A stretch of DNA of 24,993 nucleotides from Euprymna scolopes (GCA_024364805.1 CM044489.1:139175332-139200324); one strand, 5' to 3'; shown: positions 1-9,875, numbered from the stretch's first letter. Notes: generated from the sequence alone by a model not told the origin. Translations and numbers: made by a program.

Positions 1-40
1 ATATATATGCATATATATATATACATATATATACATATAG
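1..40. repeat. (TA)n-rich run at window edge
   Basis: The first 40 bases alternate T and A with a few C and G interruptions (ATATGC, TATACA). It is a degenerate dinucleotide microsatellite, cut by the window edge. Confidence 0.8.
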
Positions 41-244
41 CGTGTGTTCCAAAATTCATAATGATTGGTTGCTTTTATTCATTTTTCTTTTTAATAACAA
101 ATATATTACGGTTTCTTTACTAATTCAAAGTCGGTCTATTTCTTAATATGTTAGCAATTGCTGATGCAGATGTAAGAAAGATAAAACGAGGAGGGCACAT
201 ATTTAAAATATTTCTTTCATATTTCTTCTCTTCCTTTCTGTTCA

Positions 245-1060
245 TGTTATTGTTTGAAATAATTTCGCAAAGTACTATTTAGCAAGGTCAAAAGCAACCC
301 GAGATAAACGGTCAATAAAATTGTCAACTGGATAATGAGCAATACTATGAGATGATTGAAAACGATGAATTGAATGGACAAAATTTGATTACTTAAATAA
401 GACTGCTCGACAAGTATTTGTTGATATTTGACTTGAACACGACCACGTAGGCTGAAGGGATGCAGTCTCCTGGTAATGTGTTCCATGGATGGGAAGTTTA
501 TCTTAGTTCCCTTTTAAATAGCCATGATATATTTTTTTTCACCACTCACTAAGGCAAAAACCAACTGAGTATAAGATTTGATGAAATTGTAAATTATCGG
601 ATGATAATCGACAATACGAGAGGTTTGGCAGAATTCAATGACTTAAGCGAACAACTCGATATTGTCGATATTAGACTTGAAGACAGCTATGTTGTGTTTG
701 CAAGACAACTGTCTCGTGGTAATGTAACTCAAAGACACGAAGATATTGGAAATAATATGCATTTCTATTTAACATGCTTTTATTTTTTCCTGTATAAACG
801 AACTTATTATCAAAGCCAAAAGCCAAACGAGGATATTGGTTAAGAAAATTGCCATTTGATCGATCAGCATCACTCGGATTGCCTTTGACTATCTCGTTTG
901 CTTATGTTCATATAATTGGTTCATAAATATATGATGTAAAGATATTTGAATCGCATAACATTACGATGTTGAAATGGAAAGATTTGATTACTTAATAATA
1001 CGACAGCCAACAAATATTTGTTTACATTGAAAATGATCATACTGTATTCCCTAAAATAGT
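245..1060. repeat. Degenerate copies of a ~250-bp dispersed repeat (three in a row)
   Basis: Three units follow one another, at about 260-500, 545-760 and 785-1060. Each opens with a form of ACTNATTAAGGCCAAAAGCC. The first and second carry TGGTAATGT near their ends, and the first continues into GTTCCATGGATGGGAAG. The first and third share the stretch around TTTGATTACTTAA followed by CAA-TATTTGTT. A fourth copy at 9105-9400 carries GCAATGTGTTCCATAGTTGGG. Copies differ by many substitutions and indels, so they are old. No coding capacity is convincing and no tRNA-like head is visible, so the class is not assigned. Confidence 0.5.
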
Positions 1061-1320
1061 TTTTTTATTTGTAGCATGTAATATTAGGAAAAATCATTTA
1101 GACAATAACTTAGCGTTTATAACTAGTTTGACTGGCCATTATGAGGTTTATTGTCTACTATGAAATTCTCTTCATGTTCTATTCGTGACAACTACTTTAA
1201 TATTGTTTCATAATTTTAGAGATAAGTATTGATAATTTGGGCAATTAGAATTATTCGAACAATTGTTCTCATCTTCTAACAACACTTCAGCCGAGGTGAC
1301 CTCCAACCATTCTCAGGCGT

Positions 1321-1650
1321 GAAATATTTATGTCAAACTCTAGAATCTTTATGTCAAACTCTAGAACCCTCATGTCAAACTCTGGAATCTTTATGTCAAA
1401 CTCTGGAATCTTCATGGCAAACTCTGGAATCCTCATGTCAAATTCTGGAATCGTTATGTCAAACTCTAGAACCTTTATGCCCAACTCTGTAATTTTTATG
1501 TCAAACTCTGGAATCTTTGTGTCAAACTCTGGAATCTTTATGTCAAACTCTGGGACCTTCATGTCGAACTCTGGAATCTTTATGTCAAACTCTTGAATCT
1601 TTATGTCAAACTCTAGAATCTTTATCTCTAACCCTTAAATCTTTATGCCA
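1321..1650. repeat. 21-bp minisatellite, about 15 copies
   Basis: Tandem copies of ATGTCAAACTCTGGAATCTT plus one base run for about 330 bases. Copies differ mainly at one or two places (TAGAATC, TGGAATC, TGGGACC). Because 21 is a multiple of three and the unit lacks stops in several frames, both strands show long open frames of heptad type (MSNSRIF forward, IPEFDIK reverse). These are a by-product of the period; there is no flanking gene structure. The array sits in a region without recognised exons. Confidence 0.93.
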
Positions 1651-2230
1651 AACTCTGAAATTTTTATTTTTAACTGGGGAATCTATACTGATACTAATTT
1701 TGAACGAAACTCATTACTTATTCCACATGAGTAAATTACTTTCGTTCTGTTGGCCGCGTATTTTAAATTTTATTCTCAGCTGATATCGCCTCCAGTTAAA
1801 ACTTCAACCTCCACAAGACTGTCACTAAAAATGGATAAACTTAGTACTTTATCCGTTGCGCAATGGGTTTTATCCCTCACTAGATAATCAGTCGGTGTTA
1901 TTACAAAAAAAAACATGACTTACCAACCAATGATATCAACGTTATCCGTGCATTTAGGATTCTTTCCAAACACTTTTGGCGGGAACTGATGAGTACAGTC
2001 AAACACCTTGAAGAGAGACGAATTCAAAAATATATTCATAAAAAAGAAAATAGACATAGAGTAGTCCGACTGGGGAATATTCATCCATTTATTTTCATTT
2101 GTCTTAACTTAATCATATTAGGGGTAAAATACGGGTGTCAATAGTCTTAATTTTTATTTTAATTTTTCCAGTTTCATTAAGTTTATGCCTGTTTTAACAT
2201 TCACATAAAACATCCATCATACTATTTATC

Positions 2231-2551
2231 GGCATTTCTGCATTACACGGACAGCGCCATTGTTAATGGTGATAACTTCAATTTCTTCTTGGTCAAATAA
2301 CACAACAAATAAATAACTAACATTTTTTTTCCACAAAACACAAAAATATTTGAAAACCAAAACATTTATTTATTTTAATGTATCAATATATAATTGTAAA
2401 AACATATATTGATAGGTCTGCGCAAGAAAATATAATTTTTGAATTAAAGTGAGTTTTTCCCCCCGAAACATTTTTTGAAGTAAAGTAAAATTGTCACTGT
2501 AAGAAAATATAGTATTAATTTTTTGTGGCACCTGTTGAAGGGTCAACAACG

Positions 2552-2625
<74 letters not shown>

Positions 2626-2767
2626 TTAATTTCTGATTAAATAAACAATTTGAATGGAATGAAATAAATAAACTTGGTCCCCTATTCTCTGGCCGAGAAG
2701 CGCTACCTGGCGACAGTTTAGTGAAACGCACTAAAAAATGGCGCCGTCCGTGTAATGCAGAAGTGCC
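2231..2767. mobile_element. MITE-like nonautonomous DNA transposon with terminal inverted repeats
   Basis: The left end reads GGCATTTCTGCATTACACGG and the right end, on the opposite strand, GGCACTTCTGCATTACACGG; both continue as AC-GCGCCATT, giving inverted repeats of about 30 bp with few mismatches. The flanks share ATTTATC (2224-2230 and 2769-2775), within a possible 8-bp duplication if one mismatch is allowed. This size fits hAT or P superfamily insertion, but the ends were not matched to a named family. The 537-bp interior has no transposase remnant. It holds a (TA)35 run at 2553-2622 and, near the right end, a GC-richer stretch (2690-2740). Confidence 0.75.
2553..2622. repeat. (TA)n microsatellite, about 35 units
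   Basis: Pure alternating TA for 70 bases, inside the 2231-2767 MITE. The minus-strand open frame that appears here (alternating Y and I) is a consequence of the repeat. Confidence 0.98.
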
Positions 2768-3338
2768 CATTTATCCACCGAAATGCATCACCTTATTCTA
2801 ACTGGCAAAACTCCATTTCTGTATATAATTACACTACCCGATAAACTCTTTCCTTCGTCGGTATTGGTAACGCTCTGCTGGTTAATAATGATAGAAAGCC
2901 CCAAAACGTACTCCAAACTATTCTCAACTGTTGCAATTACACGAACACCATTTTATTTAAGAATCATAAGAATATATACAATAGAAAACTGAAATATACT
3001 AATACATAGTGGTTATATAAATATCTACAAGCAAGAACATTAGCTAATTATGCAACTGCATACCTCCGTCTGACAACGTAAGAGTGGACCAAAATCTTAT
3101 CTAGGTCTTACTTTTCTATATTGTATAAATTATTCCTGAAATTATGACATGAAAACATTGATGATTAAAAAAAATCTATAGCTGATCAAGTTGATCAAGC
3201 GGAAGTATTGCATGGTAATTACTGTTATCAAACAACATTATATTTATACTTCAAATTTGGAAAAACCGGAAGTTAAAATGCCATAATAATCTTCAAACTT
3301 TATCGAACTTAAAATCAAATTGAAGCATTGTGCGGAGT

Positions 3339-3639
3339 GTCAGAGGGCTGTGTGTGAGGCGTATGGCAATGCAGTATATGGAAATGGTCTATGTAGTAAG
3401 AAAAATATTGATGACAATATTGAAAGAATTTCAATAATTTACAATTACACATATTTATTTCCAAACATAGTGTGTCGCACAAGATGGTAAATGTGTGCAA
3501 TTACACACCTGCGACACACTGTGTTCGGAAATATATACTGTACTTGAAATTCCTTCAATATTGTAACCGTTAATTATTTTTCTACATAGATCGTTTCCAT
3601 ACTCTGCATTGCCATAGTCTTCAAATAAAGCCCTTTCAC
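3339..3639. repeat. ~300-bp imperfect palindrome with coding-like arms
   Basis: Arm one (3339-3480, plus) and arm two (3639-3509, minus) align over about 140 bases at roughly three-quarters identity. They share TATGGCAATGCAG, TATGGAAA, TCTATGTAG, CAATATTGAA, GAATTTCAA and AGTGTGTCGCA. A 28-base centre contains the smaller palindrome TGTGTGCAATTACACAC. Both arms have related open frames: CEAYGNAVYGNGLC on plus, FEDYGNAEYGNDLC on minus. The minus frame stays open for about 65 codons but has no start codon. The protein was not recognised. It may be a foldback transposon or an inverted duplication of an old coding exon. Confidence 0.75.
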
Positions 3640-3846
3640 AAAGTAAAGATAATACAATATGCGACTAATAATTACAAATTCATCTAAAAACACAACTCTA
3701 TGGCGGAGGTAAGAAGAAGCTATTATCAAATCAAATATTTACAATTAATTACATTGCTTTTATCAAACTATTGCTCTCATCAACTTTAATATTTAATATT
3801 AGTGTTTCTGTATTTTCAAAAATGGTTTCCTTTACTTTGGTAAATA

Positions 3847-4494
3847 CTAGCTGCTCAGCCCGGCTTTGCTCGGGCCCTATGTACTCTTCATAACTTTATG
3901 TGCATGAGTATATATATATTAAAAAGTATGACTCATATTCAGGTAACCTAGATCTAAAGTTTCAAGTGTTTAGACCCAAAGTTGGCGGGGGAGTTTGATA
4001 AAATCTGCAAAAGTCAACTCTTCAAATTTTCGCCCAAAAACGATTAAAAATCTTGCTGCATGTCTGAATACCCTTTATGTAAAATTTCAAATATTTAGAC
4101 CAAAAATTTGCTGAATAGTTTGCTAGAGACCGCAAAGGTCATTTTTTTTTAACTTTGACCTCAATTTTGACCCCTTAATATTTATTGTTTGCGGCTCAAA
4201 TCAAATTAAAATGTTTGATCAATGTCCAAGTAATCTACACCTAAAGTTTCAAGTGTTTAGACCCAAAATTGGCGGAGGAGTTTTGTAGAGTTTTCAGGGA
4301 TCAAATCGTTGAACTTTAACCCCTTGACAGTCACATTTCTGGCCGAAACCCGATTAAAAAGATGTTCCCAAATCTCAATACTCCTTGTGTCAAATCTCGA
4401 GTCTGTAGACTGAAAAGTAACAGAGTAGTTTGGTAGAAAAATGTACAAACACAGACACACACACGCACACACAGATAATTTCACTTTTCATAGA
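3847..4494 (-). mobile_element. Helitron-like nonautonomous element
   Basis: Read on the minus strand, the element starts TCTATGAAAAGTG after an A and ends in CTAG before a T, with a GC-rich hairpin about 8 bases before the end (stem GCCCG/CGGGC, 3858-3862 with 3871-3875). Known Helitrons insert between A and T, begin TC, and end with a short hairpin then CTRR, so both ends agree. No Rep or helicase coding is present. Inside, a module of about 57 bases recurs four times as two alternating types (near 3943, 4070, 4228 and 4379); the two best copies share TTTCAAGTGTTTAGACCCAAA. A short CA-rich run (4448-4475) lies beside the 5' end. The assignment rests on terminal structure only. Confidence 0.6.
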
Positions 4495-4980
4495 TATATA
4501 CATATATATCTTTTAACGAGATGATAGCTTCGTTGATTATAAATAATTTATAATTGTTTTTGCACAAATTGTAAACAGATACTAAATAATAACAGTAGTT
4601 GCGATTACAAATATTTGTTTAACTGTTATAATGACCTATTTTTTTGTAATTAAAAACTTTGGGAAATTTAACATTTTTATTACTTTATTCAATACTTGCT
4701 AGCGTTTCCTGCTTGCTATTACTTCGCAAAGTTTACTATTTAAAATACTTGAAGCATTAATAGACAGCAATATTGGTTGAGGTGGTATAAGATGGCTAGC
4801 CACCCACGATTCGACCGTAGAAACCAACATTTATGGACCAGAGAGCTTTATCATTTTGATGCACCGTCATCAATGAAGCACTTTAAAACGGAACTCACGG
4901 CATTCCCTAATAGAGGCGTTTTAGATGATTAGCAACCATTTCTTCGTTCCTGAAAGACAAGAACTACAAATGATCTAATA

Positions 4981-5095
4981 GTATACAACATAACGTTGAC
5001 ACGCCAGTTTTCATTAGATCACCAAAGTTAAGCGATGCTGAGCTTGGTCAGTACAAGATGGGTGACTGTTTGGGAATACTAGTGCTTTATGTAAG
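4981..5095 (+). pseudogene. 5S rRNA-derived sequence (pseudogene or SINE head)
   Basis: The stretch follows metazoan 5S rRNA from end to end: GTATACAACATAACGTTGA at the 5' end, then GATCACCAAAGTTAAGCG (box A region), GGTCAGTAC, GATGGGTGAC (intermediate element) and TTGGGAATACTAGTGCT (box C region). About a quarter of the positions differ from typical molluscan 5S, including bases paired in helix I, so it is unlikely to make functional ribosomal RNA. There is no T-run terminator directly after it. About 28 bases downstream comes an A10 run (5124-5133), which suggests retroposition or a 5S-headed (SINE3-type) element continuing to about 5550. The internal polymerase III promoter boxes are recognisable, if altered. 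Confidence 0.85.
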
Positions 5096-5560
5096 ATGGC
5101 GGCAACACTTACCTGTCCCCTAAAAAAAAAACAGCTGCAAAACTACCGTTGACGGATTGATGCTTGTCAGACAGAGGTAAAGGATGTTACAATGATACTT
5201 TATATAGGCCAGCAGAGGCATTTCCCCATTGTTTATTCAGATTAGTAGGCCACACCAAGAAGATGTGGTCCTGGATATGACCTTAAATTATATCCAGTGG
5301 TGAGGCCCCAGCTTGTGGGCTTTAGGGAGTGTGGAGCCACCCTTTAATTACCATTGCTCCCAGGTCCACTCTCACCCGGAGTGGTAGTACCTGTTAGGGT
5401 CCCAACTATGGGTTAAATAGAAACCGACGTGAAAACAACAAATATATTCTATTAAAAAAAATTTTCTTCAAAATCTTTGAATTCAGCATTAAATAACCCG
5501 AAAAGGGTTGATATGCTGTAAAACAAAAACAATCAACCAACCAACAATCAAGAAGATGTG
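5096..5560 (+). mobile_element. Possible body and tail of a 5S-headed SINE
   Basis: This follows the 5S-like sequence. It contains an A10 run, then a GC-richer block (5260-5410) unlike the surrounding AT-rich DNA, and ends in an A/C-rich simple tail with CAATCAACCAACCAAC (5530-5550). SINE3 elements have a 5S head, a body and a simple or LINE-derived tail, so this layout fits, but 450 bases is long for a single SINE body and no target duplication was found. It could instead be two unrelated insertions. Confidence 0.35.
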
Positions 5561-6380
5561 CACTATGCAAGTCAGGCTAATTGACCTTAGTTTCTCGTTT
5601 ACACACAGTATTCATACCCTTTTTTATTGACGGTCATCCCAAACAAAGCACAGGACCACTTATTCGTGGGAGGGGGGGGCTATTATTTGGGGCCAGATTT
5701 GCAGGGATACTACAGTATTTATGGAGTTTGGTAGCGAGATGCCTGTTCACACTACACTTGAACCAAAGTGTAGCAATCCGAGGGAAAAAGTTATTCGATT
5801 AGAATGATTTACGGAATCTAGGAATCTCTACAGTGTGTGTCGGGGAGATTTTGTTGCTTGTTGGGTTTGTTGTGGATATTGTCATTGAGGGGGGGTACTA
5901 GTGCTCTGAATGTCATTAAAATACTTATAAAACAGGCGCCAGGATGCCACGTTACGGACATGGGACAGCAGTTGGAGCTTAGTTTATAGTTCATGACCTG
6001 TTAGGTTGGCGACTCTTTTTGGAGCCATATTCGGGAGCGAGAGACTAGTAGCAGATGTGCCATTCCAGATGTGGTAACAATATTTCATACATGGGCGAAC
6101 TGTTATACTGTTGATGCTGGTTATGATGCTGCTTCGCAAACATAGTTTTATAATAAGGTAGGAACATGCAAATTGGGCTCCCAGTTACTTTCGTCTGGAT
6201 TGAATTTGTGTACATACTTGAAAAATAAAGACAGCAGTACAAACGATTCTGTTTTGGTAATCCAAATAAATGTTGCGTCCTTGTAATTAATGTTATCAAA
6301 AAGGCATAAATCTATTGATTTATAAAGATATAAAACCAGCATCTGGTAAGAGAGTCAATAGATGATGTTAATTGCTATTT
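5561..6380. other. Stretch without recognised gene
   Basis: This stretch is somewhat more GC-rich than its neighbours, with G-runs at 5671-5679, 5889-5895 and 6380-6389. An open frame from 5581 (73 codons) has no recognisable domain or splice context and is probably decayed repeat. A weak likeness to the 6835/8335 modules begins near 6118 (TGCTGGTTATGATGCTGCTT). Confidence 0.4.
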
Positions 6381-6834
6381 GGGGGGGGGGTTATTAGATA
6401 GATATGGTTTGCATGCATCTGCACAGAAATAAAACAAACAGGTACATATAGCTACATAAACAAACAAAAAATACACTACTTACAACAAAACGAAGCTATT
6501 ATATAAACATTGTAAAATAAAAAAAAACATTCATGTTTTTCTACTTACACAAAAACATGTCTTTTTCAAATATTGCGAAAAAAAATTATGCTTTCTCTAC
6601 AAATTTTGGTTCTCAATTTACTAAAAAATTTTATAATTGAATTTATTGTCATCTTCTTTACATTACAAACAGTAATGCGACAGTCAATTGTTGCCCACAC
6701 TCGCTTGAATATATACTGGATTATCTCCCTTAGTTTCACATGAAAAGGAATAGCTAAAACACAGTCATAACGAATAGTATATCTGAGTCTAGTGACATCA
6801 TCTTTTTAAATTTCTTCTAACTTATTTACAATAT
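6380..6834. repeat. Oldest, weakly supported copy of the 6835/8335 module
   Basis: Scattered likeness to the later modules can be followed: ACAGGTACATATAGCTACAT, then AAACATTGTAAAA and a late block TTGTTGCCCACACTCGCTTG, which parallels TTGTGGCCACGAGTTACTTG at 8707. Many indels make its limits uncertain. No gene was seen. Confidence 0.35.
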
Positions 6835-7185
6835 TTATAATTTAAGTCACTTGATAAAAAACAGTTGATATCTTGTTTTCAAACAATACTAATACTTTAC
6901 GTTTGCTGATGCTTGTTATGATATTGCTTGGCGAACAGATACATAACGAAACAAACATATTTAGACATCACAAATTACACATGCACATTTAAGTGTAGAA
7001 TTTACTTTCTCACACAAAATCATATATTTTATAAAGATTGTGAATCAAAATCAAACTCTTGTTTCGTCTACAAATATTGCTACCAACAGTTGTTGCGTTT
7101 ACATTATAGACAATTGACCTGTTGGCTAAGAGCTAAGTAAAATATCCGTTCTGATACTACATTTAGTTATTTCTGCCCTTAGTCA
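6835..7185 (+). repeat. Dispersed repeat module, copy 1
   Basis: It aligns along its whole length with 8335-8690. Shared blocks include TCTTGTTTTCAA-CAATACT, TTTGCTGATGCTTGTTATGA, GCGAACAGATACATA, ACATCACAAATTAC and TCTGATACTACATTT. Small indels and substitutions are spread throughout, so the copies are old. The open frame inside (6928-7140) is broken in the other copy and not conserved as protein. The nearby block at 7270-7305 (GTATCTGTTCTGATGCTACA) is a further fragment of the same family. Confidence 0.75.
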
Positions 7186-8200
7186 ACGAATAATAAATTA
7201 TTCCTGATGTCATGCGGACCAGAAAATCCCGAGACACAATCTTCATGGACTTTTCGGGTTAAGATAACATTGTAGTATCTGTTCTGATGCTACACTTTTC
7301 TGTCCTCTGCCAGAAGAGGAGAAACCCTTCATGACTGAGACAATTTTTTTTTTGTTATTTTTATTCAGAGTGCCGTTTTTGGGGAGCTGGATTTTTTCCA
7401 CATTAAAAACCGATCTTGTGACTAACTCTGCCCTCGTGGGGAGGCAAAGTAAATAGGAACAACAAAAGTAACAACACTCTCCTACGATACTTGACTTTTG
7501 CATTTTAAACTTTAATTCAAGACATTATATAAAATATAATTTTAGAAAATAACAGTATGTTCTCTACAGTGCAATGTAAACTACAATGTATTGTGAATTA
7601 AGTCACTACGAGAAGGCACGCGAAGCTTCCTCCCGCGATGGGTCTCCAACTAGAGCAGACAATCAATTTGATTGAAAAATGAGCGATTCCATTGATTTCA
7701 ATGACAATAAAATATTGGAGTGTGACATATTCGTTGATTCTCATTCAATCCCGGGCAAAGTCGAGTCTTACTGCTTGTTTTTAATAGAAAGATATCGGAA
7801 AATGAATGTTCAACCCCAACAAATTTGCTGACTGAATTATTTCTTTTCGTAAACATACAAGAGAATATCCGTTTACGCAAAATAGCGGAACCACGTGGAA
7901 ATCTACATCAATCAATAAAGTATAATTTACTTTTAATGGTCATCTTTTTAATAATAATTATCTGTTAGCGTCAATACTATTAAAAAATAACCCTTTCTTA
8001 TTTCCTAATAATAATTCTCATTGTAAGCTAAATATTCTTTAAACAAATAAATTCAATGATTGTCTTCATTTCAGTATTAAACAGAGTTCTATTATTATTC
8101 TATTAACGCATATTTTTTTTATCCATGACAAAAAAAAAAAAATGAGCATTTTGAGGTGAGAAACATTTTTCAGGCTATTTTCAGCTAAACTTATTTCTGG
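7186..8200. other. Between repeat modules; no gene recognised
   Basis: AT-rich sequence with poly-A and poly-T runs. A fragment of the module family lies at 7270-7305. A minus-strand open frame at 7243-7503 (86 codons) begins with a cysteine-rich stretch but has no recognised domain, no splice support and a poly-lysine/asparagine run from a T-rich tract; it is probably non-coding. Confidence 0.4.
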
Positions 8201-8334
8201 GGTCTGCATTTATGCCGGGCAACTCTAAACATCAAATACTTCAGTAGTTAATTATTGGGCGTTTCTTGACTTCTTTACTTTACGGGTGTGTCAGATTTTT
8301 GTTTTTTAATTAACAAACAATAAAACTTAATAGT

Positions 8335-8690
8335 AAAGAGAGAAAAAAACAGTCGCCATCTTGTTTTCAAGCAATACTAATACTTTAAGTTTGCTGATGC
8401 TTGTTATGATTTTGCTAGGCGAACAGATACATACACATAGTAACATAAATAGACATATTCAAACATCACAAATTACGCATGAAAATTTGAATATAGAATC
8501 TACAATGTGTACAAAAAAACATATATTTCTAAACATTGCGAAACGAAATCACACTATCGTTTGCTATACAGATATGATTACCAAACAGTTGTCGTACTTA
8601 CATTACAGACACTTGACTTGATGGTTAAGAGCAAAGTACAATATCTGTTCTGATACTACATTTCGTCTTTTCCGCTCTTTACAGGAAATA
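8335..8690 (+). repeat. Dispersed repeat module, copy 2
   Basis: This is the better-preserved partner of 6835-7185. It is bracketed by another duplication: the segment starting ACGGGTGTGTCAGATTTTTG at 8282 recurs as ACGGGTGTTCTAGTTTTTG at 8764, 482 bases on, with about 60 bases of similarity on each side. The module therefore looks like one unit of a tandem arrangement that ends at the Helitron-like terminus at 8776. Confidence 0.75.
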
Positions 8691-8776
8691 AGCCAATAGT
8701 TCATAGTTGTGGCCACGAGTTACTTGAGTTACATTACCTTATTTTTCTGGGCAATGCCAGGCCACGGGTGTTCTAG
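8691..8776 (+). mobile_element. Helitron-like 3' terminus
   Basis: On the plus strand a short hairpin, CTGG-GCAATG-CCAG (8747-8760), lies 12 bases before CTAG (8773-8776), which is followed by T. Reverse-complemented, the end resembles the termini at 3847 and 20359: all have CTAG, a 7 to 12 base gap, then a C/G-rich hairpin with GCxxxGC in the loop. This suggests one Helitron family in both orientations. The 5' end of this copy was not located; the 8335 module may be part of its interior. Confidence 0.5.
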
Positions 8777-8829
8777 TTTTTGTTTTCAAAATTAATAAAC
8801 AGGGTTCAATAGTTAAGAGTGAAACTAAA

Positions 8830-9104
8830 GTTACGTGTACTTGTGTAGAGAACTGGAGCAGAACTTGTAATGAAAACAACGGCTTTCTTTTCTGTTTGCA
8901 AACATGTGCACGTTTTAACGCAGTATATTATTGAATTGGCTATAGCGAATTCAAATCTTCACAGATCATGATATTATAGTCATTTATGCATTAATACTTC
9001 TGGGAAAGATATGAACCTGAATCGCTCCCCTATCAATGGATGAAATAGAAACAAGTTTTCAATTAATTGTGTTTAAAATAGGGGTTATTGTCCTCCTTTT
9101 TACT
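8830..9104. other. No feature recognised
   Basis: AT-rich intergenic or terminal intron sequence without open frames, splice-bounded coding stretches or visible repeats. Confidence 0.4.
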
Positions 9105-9400
9105 TTTGAGATTACTACTTATTAAGGCCAAGAGCCATTCAAGCATAAGTATTAATGAGACAGGCATGAATGCCAGCCGAAAGATGAAGAACATTACGAG
9201 AGTACAGACATTGCTAAATAGCTTGAACTGCGCTTGATTACTTTTGAGGCCCTCAATGACAGGAATTTATTACTTTGAAGAAAATCAAGTTGTAATCAGT
9301 AGGGAAGCAGCTCCACGGCAATGTGTTCCATAGTTGGGAAGTTCTTGGTAATAAGCTCTGAATATGGAAATTGTGTCTGATGCTAGGCGCATGGATATAA
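9105..9400. repeat. Separate copy of the ~250-bp dispersed repeat
   Basis: It opens with ACTTATTAAGGCCAAGAGCC and ends near GCAATGTGTTCCATAGTTGG, paralleling the unit at 260-500 (GTAATGTGTTCCATGGATGG). Similarity in the middle is lower. It lies downstream of the last recognised ADAMTS-like exon. Confidence 0.5.
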
Positions 9401-9875
9401 ACAAAGGCGAGTTATTGCTGTCGTCATCATATCGTATAAGTCCGAAGATTCTATTAGTGTTACATTGGTTCTACCCGATATTTCCCCAGTCAGAATTATT
9501 TCTAGAAAGATATCCTGCACTTACGAAAGGGACCGCGTAAAGGTTGCCAACATCCGAGGTGAAAGTGATTTTTATGGAACAAACTAGATTCAAATTTGAA
9601 ACAACCACTAGACCACTATAACCTCCCAGTTATTGCTGTGAATGTCTTACATGGGTCAACCAAAAACTGGAGTTCAGTCGAGTACCTGTGACTGTGCAGA
9701 AGAGACCATCTTCCACTAGATTTCGAAGTCGATTGTGTATTCTGTCGATACAATAAAGAGTGATATCAGGGTTAATAGTGATATAGGGTTAATATGATGT
9801 AAGATAAATGATTTTTTATAGGGTATAAGTGACAAGCATTTCTAAATTGGTGAATGAATCAAAATATACAATTAC
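9401..9875. other. Downstream of the last recognised ADAMTS-like exon
   Basis: If the donor at 9871-9875 is used, this is intron. If not, the frame runs to a TAA at 9816-9818, and AATAAA on the minus strand near 9264 could serve as a polyadenylation signal. Nothing here favours the second reading. No further exon was recognised. Confidence 0.4.

Noticed and set aside
1321-1650. CRISPR-like regular repeats
   Set aside because: The units are directly adjacent with no spacers and the DNA is eukaryotic in character; it is a minisatellite.
2552-2770. 72-codon minus-strand frame with a YI repeat
   Set aside because: Half of it is the (TA)n run and the rest is the right end of a MITE.
4257-4484. 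75-codon minus-strand frame
   Set aside because: It lies wholly in the Helitron-like element and is shaped by its internal repeat modules and the CA tract.
5101-5130. Acceptor-like T-run and GTAAGT donor on the minus strand
   Set aside because: They would bound a seven-base exon beside a 5S-like sequence; the T-run is the complement of the A-run tail.
7243-7503. 86-codon minus-strand frame with a cysteine-rich start
   Set aside because: It depends on a T-rich tract read as KNNKKK, has no splice signals and lies among decayed repeat modules.
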